From contig CM073595.1 in the NCBI GenBank assembly GCA_037074705.1, positions 22,346,501-22,410,500 on the forward strand: a stretch of DNA of 64,000 nucleotides, in the 5' to 3' direction. The DNA comes from Zhengitettix transpicula. Its lineage: Eukaryota; Arthropoda; Insecta; Orthoptera; Tetrigidae. This document shows, piece after piece, positions 39,675 to 51,100 of the stretch (position 1 is its first letter; the number at the start of each line of letters is the position of its first letter). A model generated the notes under the pieces. That model made no database searches and was not told where the DNA came from. It saw only the letters and a program-made list of their open reading frames with translations. The position numbers were made by a program, and so were the translations under genes.

Positions 39675-42157
39675 AGTGCTCACTATGTTATTAATTAATT
39701 AAATGTGCTAAAAATGTAATAATCAACTATTATTAAACAATTAATATGTTTGCTGGCCAAAAGTTGGTGAAGCAAAAATGTAATACTAAAAAAATGAAAC
39801 AATTTTAAAATGAAATAATAATGCCCACGTTAATGAATCTATATATATAATGGAAATTTTTAAATGAAAGGAGCATAAATAAGAAAATTTATGTAAGCTG
39901 ACTAAATAATTAATTTATTCGATGCAACCAGATTTCAAATTACAAATAAATATTCGATGACCTTTTACAACATTTATTACGTACAAACAAAATTCTTACT
40001 CTTAATCTCAGGGTCTTCATCGGGGCCTTTAAATAAAGAAAAGTATTACTCCTTTTTAAACAATCAAATTTCTGTGACGATTAAACTTTTATGAATTAAT
40101 TACAAATTAATATTTGCGATATTCAAAAAAAAATCGAAATCCGACGATTTTATCGTTAATCTAACGTTCACAATAATAATTTAAATGAGGTATGACTTAC
40201 AGTTTTTCTGACACCTGGGCAATTTAACTCTTTCAGCAACACACACACTCAATTTTTTTTTTAAAAAAACAGGCCATTCTTTCACTGAATTTAAACCTCA
40301 CTGTTGGATTATCAAGTGTTGGCTATATCTTGTAGATTACTTATTCCGCAATTATGCCAATTTGCGGTAATTCAGATAATTCTTCCACGGAGACTTTTTA
40401 AAATTCAATATATTGTTCTCGGAGATCAACCGGGTTTTGCATAATTATATTAGAACGCAACGTTTCGACGACTAAAAGCTCTGTCGTCATCTTCTAGGCG
40501 AAGATGGTATGCCACAGCTTTAATGAAATTCTTAATTGGGCCTCTAACGGTTACAGTAATCCGCAATTAAAACCGAATCAAATGAAAAAATAATGTTTAA
40601 AAATAATGAATAATGAATGACGGTACTTCGCCTAGAAGATGACGACAGAGCTTTTAGTCGTCGAAACGTTGCGTTCTAATATAATTATGCAAAACCCGGT
40701 TGAACTCCGAGAACAATATATTGAACAACTACACCGGGAAAGGCTTAAATATTTTAAAAATTATTTGGCGTAAACTGGAACATTTAGAAATCTTTCTGCA
40801 GGGTGAATGCTGTACAACTTTACTTTTGAAAAAGCATCTCGTCTATTTTTATTACGACCGCTTTTTGCCGTTCCTGATCGCCAACTCACTTATATGTTCT
40901 CTTAACGCGCCAACAGTCCTACAATGCTTTTCGACCTGTTATTCTTGTCCATTCTTGTGTGTGATTTGTGTCTGTTTGCCGATAACAATTCAAGTCCACA
41001 ATGTTTTTAATTATTAATTGCCCTTTAATTATTACAATATATATTGTAATACTAATTAGAGGCCATTGATGATTTTGATGATTGGATATTTATGGTGGAT
41101 TGTTAGCGGCCCAATTTCAAAGGCGACAATGGACAGGCGGGGTTTTGTTGTGCTGAACCGCGGAGTTTACAGGACAGTCGGGGGTTGGAAGTCGGACGAC
41201 GAACAGCGTGGCAAGCATATAGACTTAGCCAGAAAAGTTACAAGTTTGAAATTGAGTAAAAAGTATGAACAGTAATATTCCACGGTAAAGTTACAAGGAG
41301 TAACCTAATAAAGCACGCTACAATTAACATCTATAAGTACCGTGACCGTCACCAATTCCAGAGAGAGACAATTTGTAACAATCTGTCCAACCAATAATAC
41401 GGAAGGAGCAGCAGTTTCCAGAGGAGAGACCCGAAAGTTACGACCGTGTTTTTGTTTAATCAAATGTAAATTCAGTGAATTCATTGCCTTTTTAATGTGA
41501 ATTGTGAAATGAGCCCGAGCCCAAGAGAGTTTAAGCCTGCTATCAGCAGATGTTTTGTAAGTACAAACAAATTTGATTTAGTATTGTAAACGATGACTAA
41601 AGATAAAGTAGTCAGATTTCGATTTCACGTTTGTTTGATTGTTTAACTTCTTAGGTTGTAAAGGTATTTGATTGTTTAACGTAAATATAAAAGTTGTTTC
41701 TTTACATTGAAGGCCCAGATAAATGACCCCGAGAAAAGAGTTGTAAAAACTACAAAATTGAAAAACCTTAACTGTAAATAATCTCATTTAAAAAATGTTG
41801 TAATTTCACTTGAATAAAAGTAAATTGTCTTGAAAAGTTTTAAAGAATGTCGTAATTATTTTGAAATCCTTCTCTTTAAATAACAATTAAATATAATTGA
41901 TTCATAAACCAACTATTGAATTAAAATCATTTAACTAATCTTTTGCTTATTAAATTGTTTAATTAATTAATTCTGTGTGATTATTACGCCCAACGTCGGT
42001 CGCCAAAATGTAATGATTAACTTTTTAATTAAATGAATTGATTGCCCCACGTTGGGCGCCAACGTGAGGCAATAAATTGTTTATTTAAATTTGTAATTAT
42101 TACATTTTTGCGCCCAACGTGGGGCAATGAATTCATTTCTATAAAAAGTTAATCATT

Positions 42158-42192
<35 letters not shown>

Positions 42193-45100
42193 TGTGTGTT
42201 CAATTGTGTTATTTCCATGCTTGTGAGTACAGTGGGGGTGGATGACCGTAGACATGGTGTGCTTTAAACTGAAACCCACGAACCCATAAACAACGAACAT
42301 GATAGGTGGGACAAGGACGTCTAGAACAGAATGAGTTAATATGAGTGGGCAATTTATAAGCATAGTGAAAGTGACGCTACACCTCGAAATAGGCGTTGAA
42401 ATAGCTGATGACGGATGATATACTGGGTGTAACAAGGGAATTCATATTGAGAGCAGAAAAAGTGTATAACAAAACGGTTCCGAACTTCAATGAATATTAG
42501 TGCATGACGACTTTCCTTGTTATCTGGGCTAAAATGCACTACACCAGACATTTTTGATCGTGTACAAAATCAGTGCGAAGAAGAGGAGCTGTATTCAGAC
42601 AAAAGGAGGTCCTTTTGAAAATTTCAACTGATATATGGACAGAGGGCTCCAACTAGTCAGTTGAACTTCATAAAAAACCGATCAGATACGGAAGTCGGAT
42701 AACTGTGTAATTATTCATTTCCGTCCCATGCTGTACTACATTTTTTTCTTTCTCTCATTATGAATAATCTATTCCTGAAATTTTGCAGTGAAGTTTTGTA
42801 TTTTATTTTAATAATTCATGGAGGAACAACAAATACATTTTTAATAAATAAAATTATCTAAATTTCGTAAAGCCGGAACCTTATTTGTTGCTAACATAAT
42901 TCAAGACTGGTAACACGGATACCAGCCACTGGTAAATTTGATTTGTTATCACGCAATATTGTTGCCGTCGGCGTCATAACACGTACTGGTCTTCACATGT
43001 GTGTGTGTGTGTTGACACATTTGCGATAAGATTCTCCTGTAACTGTCGGACTTTCCCCAAAACTTCACTTAAACGAGGCTGAAGAAATTTCGCTCTCAGT
43101 GCTGATTTGCGATATTTCCTTTGTTTACCTCGCAAATCGCCCGCTGTCTGACACACAAACGTTTGTTTGCCTAAGCTGGCAACGTTGTATAACTTTCCTT
43201 GCAATCTCCGTCTCATTATGCACGAGCAACGTAGTGTCGTCGCGTGGACTGGAATGAAGATTACCGGATCGAACGAGCGCTTTGGGTACAACAAGAATAA
43301 GTTTAATCCTCACATTCGTTAAATAATTTGCACTAAAGCTTGCTCATACATAAAAGATTAGGAAAGATCCTGCGCTATATAAACCCAGCGAGGAAATACC
43401 GTCATCAACTCTTCAGGAATTCCATACACTTCTCTATACATGTTCATTGCGACCTCCAGTTAACCATACCAATTGTTTCTATACAGTATATGAGTTTCGT
43501 TGTATACAATATATATTACATTACTAGTAGAAATCGCTCAGCTCTAAGATCTTTGCTCTCTACCAATTCACCATTCAGAAATAGTTTTATACAATACATC
43601 CCCATATGTAAACAACAATAATAAATACAAGAGTTTTGGGATTCAATGTAAAAAAATTCTACTGAAAGGCGCCGGTGTTTTACTCAGCACAGGAGTTTCT
43701 TGATCGTTTCCCTTATAATTAATTATTTTTTGTTATACTGGAAAAGTGTTGAATGCGTTGCTCATAAAACTACGTATTTCATAACTTGCTTAGTCTCTGT
43801 TGGCCTTTTCTGCTCTTTTGTTTGTTTGTTTCATGTAGGGCAGATTCCTCGTCCGTCTGTTTCGTGAAGAGACTTGTCCGTCATTTGTGTTTCCTCCTAG
43901 TGTGCGTCTGTCATGTTTTTGTGTTTATTCTTGTGTGATGTGTAATTCTATATTTTATGATAGTTAATTCTCTAACCATTAATTTTTTACTAGGGCGTAT
44001 TGAATTTTTTTGAGTACTGTAAATATTATATTATACCCTTAGTATAGTTAAATAATTATTATTTTACTTATTTTTACTATACAGTACTTTTATTTTTGTT
44101 GGACAGGGAAATTTGAGTTCCCGATTTTTAGTATTTTTATGATAACTTCTAATTATTTATAATTGTAGCGTCCAATTATTATATTATAATTTTATGTAAT
44201 GACGTATCATATTTCCTCATACGAAGACTAATGGGATAAAATAAATCAAATCAGATCTACACATCACATTCAATAACTTTAAAACAGTTAAATGTTAGGC
44301 AAATGTAGAACGAATTAAAAAACAATCACGTATCTATGGAGAAAAATACTTCTAACGTAAATCCGTACTTCAGTACACAGCGCGCTCGCTATACAGGTCT
44401 AATTAACCAGTTTATAAATTGTGGCTGATGTTAAAGCTCTGGAACGGTAAATGTTGTTTCAGGCCAATGTTATTTGAAATGCTTTGTATTTTCGTAAATA
44501 TTTAAAATATTGTAATTAAATTTAGTAAGGTAGTTGATGAATCCAATATATACTTGTGTACAGAATTAGGCTAAAATAGCACTAACCACAGTTAGCTGCT
44601 GGAAATTTCTTTGAAATTTTCATTAAAAAATTTTAATTAAATTCTTTTTATTTCCAGAAATGTTATTTGCTGTAGTTTGGTAGACCCTTTTGTTTCCCAA
44701 CTCGAGACGCCGAACTGTCGCGTATCAGGTAGCCCCACGTGGCTATTTTAATAATATTGTACATCGGCCCATGGGAAAATCCCATGCGGCTAAGAACAAC
44801 AAAAACCCGTGACGCTAAGGGCGGGAAAAACGTACAGCTCCGAGGTAGGAAGAGAGATTTTACTACAGTTGGAATTAAAGATGTTGAGGGGAGTGGAGGG
44901 AAAGACGTGGAAAGAGTTGGAATAAATACATTGAGGAGAGTGGTTGGAAAGACGTGGAAACGTTTGGAAGAAGGACGTTGAGGAGAGTGGTTGAAAAGAG
45001 GTGGAAACAGTTGGAAGAAGGACGTTGAGAACAGTTGGCGAACAGACGTGGAAAGAGTTGGAATAAAGGCGTTGAGGAGAGTGGTTGAAAAGAGGTGGAA

Positions 45101-48100
45101 ACAGTTGGAAGAAGGACGTTGAGAACAGTTGGCGAACAGACGTGGAAAGAGTTGGAATAAAGACGTTGAGGAGAGTGGTTCGAAGGACGTGGACACAGTT
45201 GGAAGAAGGACTTTAAGAACAGTTGGAAGAAGGACGTTGAGAACAGTTGGAGAACAGACGTGGAAAGAGTTGGAATAAAGACGTTGAGAAGAGTGGTTGG
45301 AAAGACGTGGAAACAGTTGGAAGAAGGACATTGAGGAGAGTGGTTGGAAAGCCGTGGAAACAGTTGGAAGAAGGACGTTGAGAACAGTTGGCGAACAGAC
45401 GCGGATAGAGTTGGAAGAAGAACTTTGTGGAGAGTGGTTGGAAGGCATCAAGAAGGGGATAACGTTTGGTGATAGGATACCGAAGTGTATGCTTATCCGA
45501 TTAGGTAAATACGCCTTCCAATCAACTGGTTGTACGAGGCCATCCGCCGAGTATTGGGGAACAAGGACCGAGACGCTCCATCCAGCTGCAGGATTCAGTA
45601 AGGGAAAATCCGGGATCTCCAACTACAGCGGACAACAGGAAACAGGAATAGGCAGTACGTATTTGGTGCAGGCAGCTAATCTCTGCAACGTAAATCCACA
45701 GGTGACTGAGATCAGAGTTTTCTTGCTATACTAATAAAACAATTTTCAATTTTATTGGTGAATAATTTTTTTTGCTATAATATAAAATACCCAGCCCAAG
45801 AAAATAATTCATTACAATACATTCATTTAATTTTAAAGTTTGTAAAACGGAACATTTATCTGTTTCAAAGGAATAGCGTATTCAGGAATAAGAGACTAGA
45901 AACCGATCAGCTGTAAGATCGGAAAATCACCGCCTATCTCTCTACCAGAGAAATTCACCATACAAAGATAATTTTATTTAATAACATTGGACTATGTTCC
46001 AAGAATATTTTGGATACTCTTCAGGATTATTGGAGAGTACAGAGATCTGGAGGAGATACAAAATGTATTTAAATAGATAATGAAAAATGATTGGAACGGA
46101 TCAAATTATCAAGGTGTGTGCAGTGTCGGGTAGCTGCCGTTCTTTATTAGATTTGCACCACAGCATCGCGAAGCCTTTGTTTTTCGTTATTCAATTGGTT
46201 TTCTGCTTTTTGAAGTGTGATTGTTGGGAACAGGAGCTTGCGAGTTGTCAACAGCTCATTTCGGCCATTTTCAGGACACAAACCAGGGAATGCACAGAAC
46301 ATTACATTCATTGGGAACATGGGTACCACATGTGTTAATCGACACGAAAAAAACCCAGCGAATAACCGTCTTTGGCTTATCGTAGGCACAAACAATTCCT
46401 TGAGAAAATTGTTACATGGTTTCCGGGATGTGATCATATGATGAGGAAAGAATGGCTCGTCCTATCGAAAAAAGCTAGACCTCTCCCTCAAGGAATCATA
46501 GTGGAACCAAACTGGCACCAAATTACTACCAAACAACAGCTGCTGCTGAGATCTGAACTGACAATGAACTGGTGGACGATCCGCTCAAGAGCTTCGGAGT
46601 GTGCGAGCTGTGACCCCAATCGGAATAAGTTGGGTAAAAAAGTTTATATATTTAATTAAAATATCAAATATTTTTTTAACAATTAAAAAAACATGGATCC
46701 TTTTTCTATGGGTAAACTGTCGTGGAGGAGTTTATTTTGTGAACATTAAATTTAGTTGCATATGAAAAAATCTCGTAACATAAAGTGATAATAATTGTCT
46801 TATCTGATAGGAATCCCTCCTGTAATCCTCCGAATACTACTATTGCTTCACGCCTTCTCGGTAAATGTTGTCCTATATTTTCCATATTAACTTCTTAATA
46901 TCTCTTCATTAAAAAAACACTATATATGCTTTTTTTTAGCATCAATAATTCACTTCGATGAACCGGAAAGGATCGGAATTTTCCTCATTCCTGCACTAGG
47001 GCACGGATCTCAAAATAAGGTTCCCATAAGCCGTGACACCTTGTCCTGGTTTGAGGGGTTTGGGCATACGGGAAGAGTTGTTCGCTGATACTATTGGACC
47101 AGTCGACCAGCTGCCCTTCAAATTCGGCCGAGGCATGGAGTTTGTTATGCTGCGATCGCACAGCAGACCAAATTCTTGTTATCGGAATGGCGTGGGACAA
47201 GGACCAAATACTCGACCTACCTGATGCAGAGTTCTCTATGGTTTTCTCTGCATCATCTTTAGGATGATCCTTAAATTATAGCCCGGAGGCCCTAGTAAAC
47301 CCTTGGCTACCTTGCTCTACCTTCCGCATTTCCCCTTTCGATCCCTTCGTATTCTAATAAAGGGGAGTAGCCATCAAAGCGGATAACCCTCATGTTGCCT
47401 GTGACTAAAAAAAATCAAGAATTTACATCACGTTTCTCGTAATCCCGGCGTAATTCATTTTAAGGGTCATTCGGATAGTAATTTAGTTTTTTCCCCAAGA
47501 GAGGACTTGATTGTGTTTTGTCGCAGTCAACATCACACTTAAGTCGCATTATCATATATTTTACAGCCGATGTAGCAAGGCTTGCTTGCGAAAAATTGCG
47601 ATTGATTCTATGCAGTAGTTGTTGTTTTTTTGTACCCTTTCAGATATGGTAAGTGAAAAGCAACATTTTCGCCATCTTTTACTTTTTTATTATCGACAAA
47701 TGCTGTTCAAGCAAGGAAATAATTATACTATGTGTATGGAGAAGGTGTATTGACAGTACGCCAGTGCCGAAACTGGTTTGCAAAATTTCGACGGAACAAT
47801 TTTGATGTTGAAGATGCACCACGTTCTGATGAAGACACCATAAAGGCATTAATTGATGCAAAACCTGCGAATAACAACTCGTGAGATCGCTGAGAGGTTA
47901 AATTGATCGAATCATGATCATTTGAATCGCCTCGGTTCCTCGTGTTCTTACGGAAACAAATTTGTGCCGTCGCGTTGACGTCTGTGATATGCTTCTCAAG
48001 AAAATAATCCATTTTCGAAGCGCTACGTCACTGGGGATGAGAAATGACTTGTCTACGACAATGTTAAACGCAAGAGATCATGCAGTAAAAAAAAAAATGA

Positions 48101-51100
48101 GCCGGCCCAAAGCACTTGGAAAGATGATATTCACCAAAAAAAAGGTGATGCAATTTGTTTGGTGGGATTTCAATGGAATCGGTTTTTTTTAGCTTCTATC
48201 GGACAACAGAACAATTAATTCTGAAGTGTACTGTCATCAGCTGGACAAATTAAATGATTCACTTAAACAGAAAAGGCCAGAATTAAGCAATAGAGAAGGT
48301 GTAGTGTTTCACGAAGATAACGCGAGAAGTCATACAAGTTTGGTAACCCGATAATAGCTTTTACAACTTGGATGTACGGCCACACCCACCATATTCTTCA
48401 CATCTGGCACCTTCTGATTAATGTTTGTTCCGGTCTTTACAAAATATTTTGGACGGTATAACCTTTACTTCAAATAAGGAGGTCAAAAATCACCTAGATC
48501 AGTTTTTTTTGCCAGCAAAGAACAAACATAAGCGTGGAATCATGTTTCTGGCAAAAGGTATTCAACCTGAAAGGACAATATATAATGAAATAAAATATTT
48601 ATCGTCTTTCATTTTCATAAATAAAACGAAATTACTTTACCTTATATTATTTTTAAATCAATTAAAGGACGCATGTACAAGATCAGTACAAAAAATATAT
48701 TGAGAGTATTCTGCGGGATACAGTCAATTGAATTTTTTTAAGTGCATGACATTGTTGCATGAAACTATTAAAACGTTGCAACATTACATAAGCATTATGA
48801 CTGAGGAGGTAGTGCATGACAATGCTGCATTGAAACCTATTAAAACGTTGCCACATTATTAACTTTTTTTTTACGAATGACAGGCTACATGAGGTTAAAC
48901 CTAGTGGTGGCAACTCCCCTTTAATAACATCGGAAGGGATTTGAAAGGCGGGGATGGGGAAGGAATAGTAAGGTAGCCAAGGGTAAACGATTTTTTTGGG
49001 TGTAGACAGGCTCTGTATAGGGTAATCCACATAGTGGCAACTCCCCTCTTATAGCATAGGAAAAAGGGGATGCGGAAGGGTGGAGGAAGGTAGCCAAGGG
49101 TTAACGATTTTTTTTAGATGTAGACAGGCTACATATAGGGTAATCCACATAGTGGCAACTCCCCTCTTATAGCATAGGAAAAAGGGGATGTGGAAGGGTG
49201 GAGGAAGGTAGCCAAGGGTTAACGATTTTTTTTAGATGTAGACAGGCTACATATAGGGTAATACACATAGTGGCAACTCCCCTCTTATAGCATAGGAAAG
49301 GGATTTGAAAGGGGGGATGCGGAAGGGTAGAGGAAGGTAGTCAAGGGTTAAAGATTTTTTTAGGTGTAGACAGGCTATGTATAGGGTAATCCACATAGTG
49401 GCAACTCCCCTCTTATAACATAGGAAAAAAGGGATGCGGAAGGGTAGAGGCAGGTAGCCAAGGGTTAACGATTTTTTTTAGATGTAGACAGGCTACATAT
49501 AGGGTAATCCACATAGTGGCAACTCCCCTCTTATAGCATAGGAAAGGGATTTGAAAGGGGGGATGCGGGAGGGCAGAGGAAGGTAGCCAAGGGTTAAGTA
49601 GGGCCCCCGTGCTATGGTTAAAGGATCCTACCCGGCAATTCGCCTTAAAGTGATGCAGGGAAAACCCTAGAAAAACCTGCATCAGGTAGGTCGGGCATTT
49701 GGTACTTGTCCCACGCCCTTACGATGGCGGGAGAGGGGTTAGCTGTGGGGTCGCAGCTGTTCCCTCGCCGTGCCTTGACCAGTTTAGGAGGCAGCTGGCC
49801 GACGCCCCCGTGCGATTTTTTAACTGCTCTACTCGGAATTCGCCGGAAAGTGATGTATAGAAGACCCTCAGAAACGTGTTGAATGGAATGTATGTATTTT
49901 ATACTGATAAAACGTCAGGGACTTATGCACCGATCCAATAGCACATTAGATTGGTCACCAGCGATAATAAAAATAAAACATTTAGGTTGTTATTTAATAA
50001 TAAAATTACCGAGCTACAAAACTACTTGGACCGATTAGAAACTGCGCAAATAGTTCTATGAAATCGATTCTTTGTTATTTACAAAGCATTACGAACCACT
50101 ACAAGAGAATAATTATTTTAAAACAAATTCTTAGAATTATTTATCACACAGAGCTGTGAACGACGATTCAAGAAAAATTTTCAATGTTAAAATTTTTGCC
50201 TTCTATTTAATTAATGTATTTATTTACTTGATAACTTTAAAAGCAGAAAATCTATATATCTAATGTAGATAAACCCAAGCTGTCTCGAAACCGAGTAGGC
50301 CTACTAATGACGAATTTGATATGTCCTTTAATTTAATTATAATTCATCAACCACACTAGGAAGTAGTGTTCTTATAGTCGTTTTTATTTAATTTATTTTC
50401 CTTTGAAGGTTTACATCTTCTCGATCAGAGCCTTTATAAAACAACTTGTCCTCTTAAAGGGGGCTACTCCCAGGAGTAAGGCTCGCTTCAACTCATGTCA
50501 CTATATCTAAGAAAGTTTTCTAGATGATTTATTAATATTTTCCTCAAGCAAATGGAAACCTATGTTTCAGATGTGTGTGGAGTTTTATTGTATAAGTCTA
50601 GGACAATAAATTAAATCAAGTACTTCAGCTTATGCTGTATCTAAATAGAACGAATAATTTTTTTCTTACTTTCTTTACTCAAACTAAGAGGCTTATATTT
50701 ATTGTTATTTAATTAATAAAATAAAAAATGGCCACTTAACGTAGGGGAAAAATAAAGTACATTTCTACCATAATATTCTTGGTAGAAAATTTGAGCTGTT
50801 GGGATAATCAAATTAGTTGTAGTCTTTAACTTGAAGAATTAGGTACATAAAAAATTTCATTCCATTACCTTTAAAAGAAATATGCAAAATTTTTGTTCGT
50901 GGAAAAATGAAAAGACAAGAGGATTAAAGTAGGCGTGGCCCCTTAAAAGACATTTTTATAGTAAGTCACAGGCTGAAAATATATACAAACCATGTATCAA
51001 TACAACCAGGATTAATGGACAATGAGACAAAAATATTTTCAACAGTTTTCACATTTTATAAATTATGTAAAACAGTAGAAGAGATTTTAAGATGATTCTG

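Noticed and set aside
39998..42061. tRNA-Lys-like sequences considered as tRNA genes
   Set aside because: Only isolated arms occur (anticodon arm in one place, acceptor end in another), with no complete cloverleaf or A/B box pair.
44663..45622. 319-aa minus-strand frame, the longest in the window
   Set aside because: It is the antisense of a 24-bp minisatellite. The product is a low-complexity repeat with no domain, and a competing plus frame is also open.
47728..48012. 94-aa minus frame at 47728-48012
   Set aside because: Antisense shadow of the mariner transposase pseudogene.
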